Below are positions 16,134 through 24,313 of a stretch of 64,000 bases of DNA, in pieces. Below the pieces are notes generated by a model. That model worked only from the letters and a program-made list of their open reading frames with translations. It did no database searches and was not told the origin of the DNA. The position numbers and the translations under genes were made by a program. Positions within the stretch are counted from its first letter, which is position 1; every line of letters begins with the position of its first letter. The stretch is from Allobosea sp035944375 (GTDB lineage: Bacteria; Pseudomonadota; Alphaproteobacteria; Rhizobiales; Beijerinckiaceae), in assembly GCF_035944375.1 (NCBI RefSeq), contig NZ_DASZBE010000027.1. One strand, given 5' to 3'.

Positions 16134-16162
16134 CTTGACCTCTCCGGCCCTTGCGACTATCG
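16134..16162 (+). promoter_or_regulatory. putative housekeeping promoter for rplU
   Basis: CTTGAC (16134-16139) and CTATCG (16157-16162) are separated by 17 bases, matching the alphaproteobacterial sigma-70 pattern CTTGAC-N17-CTATAT. It lies about 170 bases upstream of rplU in the 340-base gap after tRNA-Ser, which holds nothing else I can identify. The long leader might carry L21 autoregulatory structure. Confidence 0.6.
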
Positions 16163-16336
16163 AGCCTCGTCCGGCGTGGGGAAACCCGCGCCCGATCTCT
16201 TTTGGCCCCTTGGTTTCGCCCCGCGCGAGCAGAGAGCCTTCAAGAGCGAACCCTGACCCGTAACGACTGCCAAAAAGCCGTCCCGCATGTGCCTCGTCGA
16301 GGCCGTGACAGGGCGGGGCCGAACATGGAGGATAAA

Positions 16337-17029
16337 ATGTTCGCAGTCATCAAGACCGGCGGAAAACAGTTCCGCGTGACCGCCAACGATCGCATCACCA
16401 CCGCCAAGATCGAAGGCAACCCGGGCGACACCGTCGCTTTCGACACCGTGCTGATGCTCACCGACGGCGAGAAGACCACGCTCGACGCCAAGGCCCTCTC
16501 CCAGATCACGGTTGCCGCCGAGATCGTCGAGCAGGCTCGCGGCGACAAGGTCATCGCCTTCAAGAAGCGTCGCCGCCAGAATTCAAAGCGCAAGCGCGGC
16601 TTCCGCGCCGAGCTGACGGTCATCCGCATCACCGACATTCTCACCGGCGGCAAGAAGCCGGAGATGAAGAAGGGCGAGGCTTCGACTGTGGCGCTTCAGG
16701 CCGGCGCTGCCGAGGCCAAGGCCAAGCCCGCCGCGAAGGCGCCGAAGGCCGCCAAGGCCGAGGCCGGTGCGCTGGACGCCTCCAACCTCTCGCTGATCTC
16801 GGGCGTCGGCCCGACCATCGAGAAGAAGCTGCGCGCCGCCGGCATCGCCTCCTGGAACGACATCGCCGCCTGGACCGAGGCCGACGTCGCCAAGTGGGAC
16901 GAGGAGCTCAAGCTCCGCGGCCGCGCCACCCGCGAGGAATGGGTCGAGCAGGCCAAGGAACTCCTGGCCGGCAAGCCCCCGCGGGCCAAGGCCGACCAGG
17001 CCGAGCTGGCTTCCGGCGAGGACTACTGA
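16337..17029 (+). CDS. rplU: 50S ribosomal protein L21 with C-terminal helix-hairpin-helix extension
   Basis: Residues 1-103 are ribosomal protein L21 (MFAVIKTGGKQFRV start, 'FKKRRRQNSKRKRGFR' core, 'VIRITDI'). An Ala/Lys-rich linker (about 120-148) leads to a C-terminal domain, 'LISGVGPTIEKKLRAAGI' then 'WNDIAAWTEADVAKWDEEL', which is a helix-hairpin-helix-like fold of the type annotated as predicted 5' DNA nuclease/H3TH. At 230 residues it is about twice the length of E. coli L21 (103). GGAGG lies five bases before the ATG; starts further upstream were rejected. It forms an operon with rpmA 100 bases later. Confidence 0.97.
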   Translation: MFAVIKTGGKQFRVTANDRITTAKIEGNPGDTVAFDTVLMLTDGEKTTLDAKALSQITVAAEIVEQARGDKVIAFKKRRRQNSKRKRGFRAELTVIRITDILTGGKKPEMKKGEASTVALQAGAAEAKAKPAAKAPKAAKAEAGALDASNLSLISGVGPTIEKKLRAAGIASWNDIAAWTEADVAKWDEELKLRGRATREEWVEQAKELLAGKPPRAKADQAELASGEDY

Positions 17030-17129
17030 CGCCACCCGTCAGGTCGACTTCGCTTTCGCTTCCCGGACCGGCTGGCTTTTGCCGCCGATTCGGGTTAGAG
17101 AACACACATCAGTTTTGAGGTAGGGCGTT

Positions 17130-17396
17130 ATGGCTCACAAAAAGGCAGGCGGCTCGTCCCGCAACGGTCGCGACTCGGCAGGCAGGCGCCTGGGCGTCAA
17201 GAAGTTCGGCGACCAGTCCGTGATTCCGGGCAACATCATCATTCGGCAGCGTGGGACCACCTGGCATCCCGGCGCCAATGTCGGCATGGGCAAAGACCAT
17301 ACCCTGTTTGCCACGACGACGGGTCGCGTCCGATTCACGACCAAACTCGGCCGAGCTTTCGTGAACGTAGTCCCGGCCCAAGAGGCCGCAGAATAA
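17130..17396 (+). CDS. rpmA: 50S ribosomal protein L27
   Basis: This 88-residue protein starts MAHKKAGGSSRNGRDS, with the conserved N-terminal tail that reaches the peptidyl transferase centre, and has 'LGVKKFGDQ', 'IIRQRGT' and 'GKDHTLFA'. The length is normal and no N-terminal cleavage extension of the Firmicutes type is present. GAGGT lies upstream of the ATG. It is the second gene of the rplU-rpmA pair. Confidence 0.98.
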   Translation: MAHKKAGGSSRNGRDSAGRRLGVKKFGDQSVIPGNIIIRQRGTTWHPGANVGMGKDHTLFATTTGRVRFTTKLGRAFVNVVPAQEAAE

Positions 17397-17487
17397 GACG
17401 GCGGATAGGGACTTCTCCGATCCGCCGGTTCCATCGAACCGGAACGGATCAGGGGTCCAGCCCTCTACGGGTCACCCAAGGTCAGCG

Positions 17488-17524
17488 AAAGGGAGGTGGG
17501 ACAAAATCCCAGCTCCCTTTTTTC
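17488..17524 (+). terminator. rho-independent terminator after rplU-rpmA
   Basis: A GC-rich stem GGGAG-gt-GGGA / TCCC-ag-CTCCC with an ACAAAA-type loop is followed by six or more T residues. An additional 8-bp hairpin (CGGCGGAT at 17399-17406 with ATCCGCCG at 17420-17427) lies directly after the rpmA stop codon. Together they should end the ribosomal protein transcript before the acetyltransferase gene. Confidence 0.9.
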
Positions 17525-17548
17525 GTTTGCGCCGACGGAGAGACTCAG

Positions 17549-18202
17549 ATGTTCCCCGAATTGACCCGCGACGATGTCTTCCGGCTCGAGACCCGCCGTC
17601 TCTGGCTGCGCTGGCCCCGCATGGCGGACGCGTCCGCCATCCTGCGTCATGCCGGGGAGAAAGCCGTGGCCGAGATGACGGCCTCGATCCCGCATCCCTA
17701 TCCGGTGGAAGCGGTCGAGCCCTTCATCTTCGCCATGCGCAAGGGCAATGCGCTCGGCGAGCATCTGGTGCTGGCGATCACGCCGCGGTCGAAGCCCAAC
17801 GAGCTGATCGGCATGATCGGTGCGCACAGGCAGGCCACGGGCGTGCCCTTCATCGGCTACTGGCTGGGCACCGGTCATTGGGGCAAGGGGCTGGCGACGG
17901 AGGCCACCCAGGCGCTGATCGACACCGTGTTCTCGCTGAGCGAGATCAAGGCGATCGAGGCCGATGCGCGGGTCATCAACCCGGCCTCCAAGCGCGTGCT
18001 GGAGAAGTCGGGCTTCCGCGCCGAGGGCTCGTTCCTGAAGTCTCTGCCGGCCCGCGGCGGGCTCTTCCCCTGCGAGCAGTACCGGCTCGACCGCTCGACC
18101 TGGGCGGCCCTGAAGAGCTGGGGCACGAGCGGCTGGACCCATGCGCCGGAGATCGAGCCCTCCGTCGCCGTCGACACGCCGGGCGAACCCTGCCCGGCGT
18201 GA
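17549..18202 (+). CDS. GNAT family N-acetyltransferase (RimJ/RimL type)
   Basis: This 217-residue protein shows 'LETRRLWLRWPRMADASAIL' at the start, as in RimJ-like GNATs, and the acetyl-CoA-binding motif A 'GYWLGTGHWGKGLATEATQALI' around residues 105-128, then 'NPASKRVLEKSGF'. It likely acetylates a protein N-terminus or a small amine; the substrate cannot be inferred. GGAGAG precedes the ATG. It stands just after the strong terminator, so it has its own promoter. The C-terminal 25 residues are unstructured. Confidence 0.88.
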   Translation: MFPELTRDDVFRLETRRLWLRWPRMADASAILRHAGEKAVAEMTASIPHPYPVEAVEPFIFAMRKGNALGEHLVLAITPRSKPNELIGMIGAHRQATGVPFIGYWLGTGHWGKGLATEATQALIDTVFSLSEIKAIEADARVINPASKRVLEKSGFRAEGSFLKSLPARGGLFPCEQYRLDRSTWAALKSWGTSGWTHAPEIEPSVAVDTPGEPCPA

Positions 18203-18210
18203 GCGTTCCA

Positions 18211-18287
18211 CGTCATTCCCGGGCGGCGCTCTGCGCCGACCCGGGAATTTCGATCAGGAGATGCTCGGGTCGAGCCCGAGCATGACG
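18211..18287. repeat. intergenic palindromic repeat, family A, copy 1
   Basis: The element starts CGTCATTCCCGGGCGGCGC and ends GCTCGGGTCGAGCCCGAGCATGACG (quoted in parts). It has outer CGTCAT/ATGACG ends and two inner hairpins. It lies between convergent genes. Related copies are at 22083-22159, 25847-25950 and 55540-55647. Confidence 0.85.
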
Positions 18288-18298
18288 ACCAGTTCTGC

Positions 18299-19282
18299 CT
18301 ACTTCACGAAGGTCCCGCCGAGCTCATCCTCGATATGGATGCGGATGATCTCGTCGAAGCTCGACTCCGCCTTGAAGCCGAGCGCGATCGCCCGCTGCGG
18401 GTCGAAATTGCGCGGCCAGCCTTCGACGATCTTGTCGATCACCGGGTCGGGCACGCGCTTGATGCGCGCCACGACACCGTCTCCGGCGACCTTGCGCAGC
18501 GCCTCGATCTGCTCGGCCACGGTGCAGGAATAGCCCGGCATGTTCAGCGCGCGACGCGGGCCCACAGTCGCCAGGTCCATGGTCGCGGCATGGATCAGGA
18601 AGTTGACCGCCGAACGCGGCGAGGCGTGCCAGTGGCGCACCTGATCGGAGACAGGCAGCACCGCGTCGATGCCGTTCAGCGGCTCGCGGATGATGTTGGA
18701 GAAGAAGCCCGACGCCGCCTTGTTGGGTGTGCCCGGCCGCACGCAGATCGTCGGGAAGCGGATACTGAGCCCATCGAAGAAGCCGCGGCGGCTGTAGTCG
18801 GAGAGCAGCAATTCGCAGATCGCCTTCTGCGTGCCGTAGCTCGTCAGCGGCGTCGTGAAGAACTCGTCGCCGATCTTGTCGTGGAACGGCGCCCCGAACA
18901 CGGCGACCGAGGAGGTGAAGACGACGCGCGGCTTGTAGCCGTCGCCGGTCAGGCGGATCGCCTCGAACAGGAAGCGCGTCCCGTCGAGATTGATCCTGTA
19001 GCCCTTCTCGAAATCGGCCTCGGCCTCGCCCGAGACGACCGCCGCGAGATGCACGATCAGCTCCGGCCGCGAGGCGATCAGCTTCTCCGCTTCGCCCGGC
19101 ACCGAGAGGTCCGAGACGATGGCATCGAAGGCGAAGGCCGCCCCCTTCGGCGCCTGCGCCGCGACGACATCCTGAGCGGTGACCTTCGTAATGGGCTTCC
19201 CGCCGAGTTGCCCGTCACGGGCGAGACGCTCGATGAATTTCCGGCCGGCCATGCCGGCGCCGCCGAGAACGAGAATATGCAT
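18299..19282 (-). CDS. denD: NAD-dependent epimerase/dehydratase, D-erythronate dehydrogenase-like
   Basis: This 327-residue extended-SDR enzyme has the nucleotide motif 'GGAGMAGRKFIERL' at the N-terminus, 'HLAAVVSGEAE', catalytic 'SSVAVFG' serine and 'YGTQK' Tyr/Lys, and 'IRFPTICVRPGTPNKAASGF', typical of D-erythronate dehydrogenase (DenD), which oxidises D-erythronate to 2-oxo-tetronate. The start at 19282 has GGGAGGAA. The other pathway enzymes (OtnC, OtnI) are absent from the neighbourhood. The next gene upstream on the same strand is a second SDR 31 bases away, so they are probably co-transcribed. Exact substrate is inferred from family resemblance. Confidence 0.8.
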   Translation of the reverse strand: MHILVLGGAGMAGRKFIERLARDGQLGGKPITKVTAQDVVAAQAPKGAAFAFDAIVSDLSVPGEAEKLIASRPELIVHLAAVVSGEAEADFEKGYRINLDGTRFLFEAIRLTGDGYKPRVVFTSSVAVFGAPFHDKIGDEFFTTPLTSYGTQKAICELLLSDYSRRGFFDGLSIRFPTICVRPGTPNKAASGFFSNIIREPLNGIDAVLPVSDQVRHWHASPRSAVNFLIHAATMDLATVGPRRALNMPGYSCTVAEQIEALRKVAGDGVVARIKRVPDPVIDKIVEGWPRNFDPQRAIALGFKAESSFDEIIRIHIEDELGGTFVK

Positions 19283-19313
19283 GGGCTTCCTCCCTGTTGT
19301 TGTTCTTGTGCGC

Positions 19314-20060
19314 TCAGAGCGCGAAGCCGCCATCGGCGAGATGGATCTGGCCGGTGGTGTAGCTCGCCTCGTCGGAGGCGAGATAGACGGCGAGCCAGGC
19401 GATCTCCTGCGCCGTGCCGAGCCGGGCCATCGGCTGGCGGTCGATGAAGGCCTGCCGCGCCGCCGCTTCCGTGGTCTTGGTCGAGACCGCCAGATCCTTG
19501 ATGCGCTGGTCGAGCGAGGGCGACTGGATCGTGCCCGGGCAGATCGCGTTCGAGCGGATGCCCTTCTTGATGAAGTCGGCGGCCACCGCCTTGGTCAGCC
19601 CGATGACCGCGGCCTTGGTCGTGCCGTAGGCGTAGCGGTTCGGGATGCCGCGCACCGAGCCCGCGCCCGAGGCGATGTTGACGATCGAGCCCGCGCCCTT
19701 CTCCAGCATGCCCGGCAGGAACGCCTTGATCGTGCGGTGCATCGAGGTGACGTTGAGGTCGAAGGAGAAGTCCCAGGCCTTGTCGTCGGTGTCGAGCACC
19801 GTGCCGTGATGGACGTAACCGGCTGCGTTGACGAGGATGTCGATCGTCCCGACCTTCGCCGCGAAGGCCTCGACCGCCTTGTTCGAGAGCACGTCGAGCT
19901 TGCGCTTCTTCGCCTTGGGGATGCCCTCGAGCAGCGTGACGTCCTTGTCGGTCGCCCAGACGGTCGCGCCCTCGGCGACGAAGGCCTCCGCGATCGCGCG
20001 CCCGATGCCCTGGCCGGCGGCGGTGACGACCGCGACCTTGCCCTTCAAACGTCCTGCCAT
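19314..20060 (-). CDS. SDR family oxidoreductase, BDH2/keto-deoxy-fuconate dehydrogenase-like
   Basis: This 248-residue classical SDR has 'TAAGQGIGRAIAEAF' (NAD-binding TGxxxGIG variant), 'NAAGYVHHGTVLD', catalytic Ser in 'NIASGAGS', 'YAYGTTKAAV' (YxxxK) and 'CPGTIQSPSLDQRI'. Sequence runs such as 'VHHGTVLD' and 'TKAAVIGLTKAVAADFIKKGIRSNAICPGT' are shared with human BDH2/DHRS6 and with bacterial 2-keto-3-deoxy-L-fuconate dehydrogenases. Together with the IlvD/Edd dehydratase at 22170-24032 this suggests oxidation of a 2-keto-3-deoxy sugar acid, although ketone-body-like substrates remain possible. GAGGA precedes the chosen ATG. Confidence 0.85.
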   Translation of the reverse strand: MAGRLKGKVAVVTAAGQGIGRAIAEAFVAEGATVWATDKDVTLLEGIPKAKKRKLDVLSNKAVEAFAAKVGTIDILVNAAGYVHHGTVLDTDDKAWDFSFDLNVTSMHRTIKAFLPGMLEKGAGSIVNIASGAGSVRGIPNRYAYGTTKAAVIGLTKAVAADFIKKGIRSNAICPGTIQSPSLDQRIKDLAVSTKTTEAAARQAFIDRQPMARLGTAQEIAWLAVYLASDEASYTTGQIHLADGGFAL

Positions 20061-20097
20061 GCTGTTGTCCTCGCCTTCGCGTTTCTTCGTGGTGACA

Positions 20098-20796
20098 TCA
20101 GGCCTGAGCGGCCCTGAAGCTTTCCAGACGGGCCTTCTGATGGCCGTCTGAATCAAAATTGGCGGGATCGAGCCAGGCCTCGAAGGCGGCGTTCACGGCC
20201 GGCCATTCGCTGTCGAGGATCGAGAACCAGGCGGTGTCGCGGTTGCGGCCCTTGACCACCATGTGCTGGCGGAAAAGCCCCTCATAGCGGAAGCCGAAGC
20301 GCAGCGCCGCCCGCTTGGACGGCTCGTTCAGATTGTTGCACTTCCACTCGAAGCGCCGGTAGCCGAGCGAGAAGCCGTAGTCGCCGCAAAGATGGATCGC
20401 CTCGGTGGCAACGCGGGTCCGCTGCAGCTCCGGCGAGTAGGTGATGTAGCCGACTTCGAAGACCCCATGCTCGGGGCGGATCTCCATCAGCCAGAGGTGC
20501 CCCTTGGGCTTGCCGTCCGCCCTGTCGATGATCGCGAAGGGCACGATGCCCGCTTTCGACACCATCATCGCCAGCAACTCGCGATAGGCTTCGCGGGTCT
20601 GCGGCGGGTCCGCCGGCATCCACTGCCAGATGTGGTCGTGGCCGGCATTCACGGCCCAGATATCGTCGAGATGCCGGGCGGGGTCGATCGGCTCGAGCCG
20701 GCAATACCGCCCCTCCAGCACCCGCGCCGGCGGAAAGGGCGGCGCCGTCCAGTTCAGGATCGGGTTGCGGTCGGCCGTCGGGGTCGCTTCGCTCAT
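20098..20796 (-). CDS. GNAT family N-acetyltransferase
   Basis: This 232-residue protein starts with a proline-rich arm and continues 'RLEPIDPARHLDDIWAV', then the acetyltransferase core 'EVGYITYSPELQRTRVATEAIHLCGDYGF' and 'NEPSKRAALRFGFRYEGLFRQHMVVKGRNRDTAWFSIL', typical of the RimJ/RimL-like subgroup. Its ATG overlaps the stop of the preceding gene (ATGA), making it the third gene of a translationally coupled operon starting at 21955. The substrate is unknown. Confidence 0.88.
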   Translation of the reverse strand: MSEATPTADRNPILNWTAPPFPPARVLEGRYCRLEPIDPARHLDDIWAVNAGHDHIWQWMPADPPQTREAYRELLAMMVSKAGIVPFAIIDRADGKPKGHLWLMEIRPEHGVFEVGYITYSPELQRTRVATEAIHLCGDYGFSLGYRRFEWKCNNLNEPSKRAALRFGFRYEGLFRQHMVVKGRNRDTAWFSILDSEWPAVNAAFEAWLDPANFDSDGHQKARLESFRAAQA

Positions 20797-21119
20797 GGCT
20801 TCGTCATCTCCTGCCAGCCCGCGAGATCGGCCGAGACCGACCAGCCCGCGCCGAGTTCGGCCGCGACCGCTGCCGTGATGGCATGGCCCTCGGCCTCCCA
20901 GGCGCGCTGCTCGGCCTCGCTGGGAAAGCGCGAGCGGGCCTCGGCATCCTCGTCATAGATCGCGTCGAAGGCGTCCATCCAGGCTTCCAGCCGGTCCGCC
21001 AGATCCTCGCTCAGCCCGACATCCTCGGCATCGACGGCGCTGCGGCGCCCCTTGGCGTCGAGCGTCCAGAGCCCGCTGAGACCGAGCCAGGCCGGTGCGA
21101 TGAGGAGCGTGTTGCTCAC
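20793..21119 (-). CDS. small acidic hypothetical protein
   Basis: A GTG at 21119 overlaps the stop of the PEP mutase-like gene (GTGA), and the stop overlaps the start of the GNAT gene (ATGA). The product (108 residues, VSNTLLIAPAWLGL start) has a helical acidic middle 'LSEDLADRLEAWMDAFDAIYDEDAEARSRFPS' and 'EAEQRAWEAEGHAI'. It is distinct from its neighbours, and I do not recognise a family. The four-base overlaps at both ends are the main evidence that it is real. Confidence 0.75.
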   Translation of the reverse strand: MSNTLLIAPAWLGLSGLWTLDAKGRRSAVDAEDVGLSEDLADRLEAWMDAFDAIYDEDAEARSRFPSEAEQRAWEAEGHAITAAVAAELGAGWSVSADLAGWQEMTKP

Positions 21120-21955
21120 GAACGCGCTTTCAGGTCTTCGGTAAAGAACGGGTTCAGCGGCGCCGAGGCGCCATTGCCGGCGAAGCCCCGGAAGCTGCCT
21201 TCCTCGGCGATCAGCCGCGTCGCCTCGATGAAGGCGGCCCAGGCAGCGCGCGCAAGCGCACCACCGATCGAGATCCGGCGCACCCCAGCCTTCGCGATGT
21301 CTGGAACCGACAATCCGAAATCCCCGTAGACCAGCGCATTGACCGGCCGCCCGCCGGCCGCCGAGACGATCGTCCCAATATCCGCGACCGTCTTCGGGCC
21401 GGGCGCATAGAGCACGTCGGCACCGGCCGCAGCATAGGCTTCGATCCGCCGTGCGGCCTCCTTCAAGGGCTCGCCATGACCGGTGAGGAAGCACTCAGCC
21501 CGCGCCGTCAGAACCACGCCGGAGCCGGTCTCGTCGATCGCCTTGCGCGCCGCCTTGATACGCGCGACCGCGAGCTCGAACGGATAGAGCGGGTCGTCCT
21601 CGCGCCCGGTCGCATCCTCGATCGACAGCCCGGCGACGCCGGTCGCGACGCAGAGCTTGACGTTGGCGGCGACGCCATCGGGCGTGTCGGCATAGCCGTT
21701 CTCGAAATCGGCGTTCACCGGCAGGTCGGGCACCGCCCTCACCATTTCGGCGATATGCGCGAGCATCATGTCGCGCGGCACATCCTGGTCGGCCCGCGCT
21801 TGCGTGAAGGCGAAGCCCGCGCTCGTCGTCGCCAGCGCCTTGAAGCCCTGCCCGCGCAGCCAGCGCGCCGAGCCGACATCCCACGGGTTCGGCATGACGA
21901 AACAGCCGGACTCATGGAGTGCGCGAAAGGCATCGACCTGAGGGGAATAGGCCAT
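21116..21955 (-). CDS. isocitrate lyase/PEP mutase family protein
   Basis: This 279-residue TIM-barrel enzyme has 'FVMPNPWDVGSARWL', 'ALATTSAGFAFT', metal-binding 'VNADFENGYADTPD', 'GLSIEDATG' and 'VLTARAECFL'. The isocitrate lyase signature KKCGH is missing, so it is not a true isocitrate lyase. Family members include PEP mutase, oxaloacetate hydrolase and 2-methylisocitrate lyase-like enzymes. It probably cleaves or rearranges a small carboxylate C-C or C-P bond; the substrate is not evident. It is the first gene of the three-gene operon ending at 20098. Confidence 0.85.
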   Translation of the reverse strand: MAYSPQVDAFRALHESGCFVMPNPWDVGSARWLRGQGFKALATTSAGFAFTQARADQDVPRDMMLAHIAEMVRAVPDLPVNADFENGYADTPDGVAANVKLCVATGVAGLSIEDATGREDDPLYPFELAVARIKAARKAIDETGSGVVLTARAECFLTGHGEPLKEAARRIEAYAAAGADVLYAPGPKTVADIGTIVSAAGGRPVNALVYGDFGLSVPDIAKAGVRRISIGGALARAAWAAFIEATRLIAEEGSFRGFAGNGASAPLNPFFTEDLKARS

Positions 21956-22082
21956 TTTAAATCGTTTCAGAGACGCATCGGCAGCCGGAGGCGCATAGTG
22001 TCCGCAAAGCGGCGCCTTGTCAGCCCCGGCGCTGCGCGCCGCGGGATCGGCGCCGTTGCGCGGGCGGAATGGCGTCCGTTGG

Positions 22083-22159
22083 CGTCATTCTCGGGCGGCG
22101 CATGGCGCCGACCCGAGAATCTCTTGCCGGAGATGCTCGGGTCGAGCCCGAGCATGACG
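22083..22159. repeat. intergenic palindromic repeat, family A, copy 2
   Basis: CGTCATTCTCGGGCGGCGC pairs with GCGCCGACCCGAG, then GAGATGCTCGGGTCGAGCCCGAG leads to CATGACG. It is nearly identical to copy 1 in length (77 bases) and sequence. It lies between two minus-strand genes, ten bases before the stop of the dehydratase. Confidence 0.85.
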
Positions 22160-22169
22160 CCGCACCCAA

Positions 22170-24032
22170 TCAGTGATTGTCGCGCGGGACGCCGAACTTC
22201 TTGTGGATCTTCTGGTACTTGACCGCCGGCTTCAGTACCATGCCCTCGGAGAGTTCGCCGACGATCTTGCGCTGGATCTCCTGCCAGGGCGTCTGGCTCT
22301 TGGGGTATTTGTAGCCGCCGGCCGCCTTCAGCGCGGCGCGCCGCTGCGCCAGTTCCTCGTCCGAGATCAGGATGTCGGCGGTGCGCTTGGTCAGGTCGAT
22401 GCGCACCATGTCGCCCGTCTTCAGCAGCGCGAGCCCGCCGCCCGTCGCCGCTTCCGGCGAGGCGTTCAGGATCGAGGGCGAGCCCGAGGTGCCGGACTGG
22501 CGCCCGTCGCCGATGCAGGCGAGCGCGCTGACGCCCTTCTTGATGAGATAATCCGGCGGCCGCATGTTCACCACCTCGGCCGCGCCGGGATAGCCGATCG
22601 GCCCGACGCCACGGATGAACAGGATGCAGTGCTCGTCGATGGCGAGCGCCGGATCGTCGATGCGGTGGTGATAGTCCTCCGGCCCGTCGAAGACGATGGC
22701 GCGGCCCTCGAAGGCGTTGGGATCCTTCGGGTTCTCGAGATAGCGCTTGCGGAACTCCGGCGTGATCACGCTGGTCTTCATGATCGCGGAATCGAACAGG
22801 TTGCCGGACAGGTTGAGGAAGCCCGACTGCGCCTTCATCGGCTCGTCATAGGTCTTGATGACCTTGCGATCGACAGAGAAGAAGCCCTCGCAATTCTCGG
22901 CGAGCGTGCGCCCATTGGCGGTGATCGCGGGCTTGATCTTGCCCTTGGCGACGAGCTCCGCCACCACGGCGGGGACGCCGCCAGCGCGGTAATAGTCCTC
23001 GCCGAGATATTCACCGGCCGGCTGCAGGTTGACCAGCAGCGGGACGTCGTAGCCGATCTTCGTCCAGTCCTCGTTGTCGAGCGGAACGCCAATATGCTTG
23101 GCGATAGCGTTGACGTGGATCGGCGCATTGGTCGAGCCGCCGATCGCCGAATTGACGACGATGGTGTTCTCGAAGGCCTCGCGCGTCAGGATCTTGGAGG
23201 GAACCAGGTTCTCCCAGACCATCTCGACGATGCGCTTGCCCGTCAGATAGGCCATCTCGTAGCGGTCGCGATACGGCGCGGGAATCGCGGCACCGCCCGG
23301 CAGGGTCATGCCCATTGCCTCGGCGAGCGAATTCATCGTCGAGGCCGTGCCCATGGTGTTGCAGTGTCCGGCCGAGGGCGCCGAGGAGGCGACGAGATCG
23401 ACGAAGCCTTTGTAGTCGATCTCGCCGGCGGCCATCATCTGGCGGGCCTTCCAGACGATCGTGCCCGAGCCCGTGCGCTCGCCGCGGAAGTTGCCGTTCA
23501 GCATCGGCCCGCCCGGCAGGGCGATCGCGGGAATGTCCACCGTCGCGGCGGCCATGATCTGCGCCGGGGTGGTCTTGTCGCAGCCGGTCGTCAGCACGAC
23601 GCCGTCGAGCGGGTAGCCGTAGAGGATCTCGACGAGGCTGAGATATTGCAGGTTGCGGTCGAGCGAGGCGGTCGGCCGCTTGCAGGTCTCCTGGATCGGA
23701 TGGATCGGGAACTCGAAGGGCACGCCGCCCATCTCGCGGATGCCGTCGCGGACGCGGTGCGCGAGCTCGATATGGTGGCGGTTGCAGGGCGCGATGTCCG
23801 AGCCGGTCTGGGCGATGCCGATGATCGGCCGGCCAGACTGCAACTCGTCGCGCGACAGGCCGAAATTCATCGTCCGCTCGATATAGAGCGCCGTCATGTC
23901 GGCATTGGCGGGGTTGTCGAACCAGGCCTTCGAGCGCAGTTGCTCCGGCTTGATCCGCCGCGGCGCCTTCTTCTTCGTCGTGGCGACCGGGCGCTGATCG
24001 CGCGGTACATTGCTTTCGGGGGTCTTGGCCAT
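22170..24032 (-). CDS. IlvD/Edd family sugar-acid dehydratase
   Basis: This 620-residue protein has the three cysteines that bind an iron-sulfur cluster in sugar-acid dehydratases, Cys83 ('DIAPCNRHH'), Cys151 ('TTGCDKTTPA', with Lys153) and Cys224 ('SAGHCNTMGTAS'), and the C-terminal 'GDGRQSGTSGSPSILNASPEAATGGGLALLKTGD'. The fold resembles L-arabinonate or D-xylonate dehydratases rather than IlvD itself; the long basic N-terminal arm (about 35 residues, KKKAPRR) is unusual. It dehydrates an aldonic acid to a 2-keto-3-deoxy acid. The start at 24032 has GAGAGG. Substrate specificity cannot be read from the sequence. Confidence 0.85.
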   Translation of the reverse strand: MAKTPESNVPRDQRPVATTKKKAPRRIKPEQLRSKAWFDNPANADMTALYIERTMNFGLSRDELQSGRPIIGIAQTGSDIAPCNRHHIELAHRVRDGIREMGGVPFEFPIHPIQETCKRPTASLDRNLQYLSLVEILYGYPLDGVVLTTGCDKTTPAQIMAAATVDIPAIALPGGPMLNGNFRGERTGSGTIVWKARQMMAAGEIDYKGFVDLVASSAPSAGHCNTMGTASTMNSLAEAMGMTLPGGAAIPAPYRDRYEMAYLTGKRIVEMVWENLVPSKILTREAFENTIVVNSAIGGSTNAPIHVNAIAKHIGVPLDNEDWTKIGYDVPLLVNLQPAGEYLGEDYYRAGGVPAVVAELVAKGKIKPAITANGRTLAENCEGFFSVDRKVIKTYDEPMKAQSGFLNLSGNLFDSAIMKTSVITPEFRKRYLENPKDPNAFEGRAIVFDGPEDYHHRIDDPALAIDEHCILFIRGVGPIGYPGAAEVVNMRPPDYLIKKGVSALACIGDGRQSGTSGSPSILNASPEAATGGGLALLKTGDMVRIDLTKRTADILISDEELAQRRAALKAAGGYKYPKSQTPWQEIQRKIVGELSEGMVLKPAVKYQKIHKKFGVPRDNH

Positions 24033-24313
24033 CCTCGTTGTCCTCTCGCGCGGCGCGGGCACTGACGGCCGCTTGCCGATCTCTGCTTCTACCAATGTGA
24101 GACAGGCTCATCATGCCCATCGGCCCCGGCGCGGCAAGAGCCGATCCGGTCGATAGTCATACTATTTACGTCGCCTGCATACAGCATGCAATCATGTCGC
24201 CAGCGGCGGCGGCGGCCTGGCGATCCCGTTTGACGCCAGGGCCGGTTTGACGCCAAGAGAAGGCAAGGCCCCTCGAGCGGGCCACATCGCGACCGATCCC
24301 GAGGAAGCCCGCC

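Noticed and set aside
15883..16256. Short frames across tRNA-Ser
   Set aside because: They run through the tRNA sequence and the non-coding leader of rplU.
22173..24065. Long open frame (630 codons) on the plus strand opposite the dehydratase gene
   Set aside because: It is antisense to a clearly conserved IlvD/Edd enzyme; the Arg/Asp/Ala-rich product shows no motif and arises from high GC at third positions.
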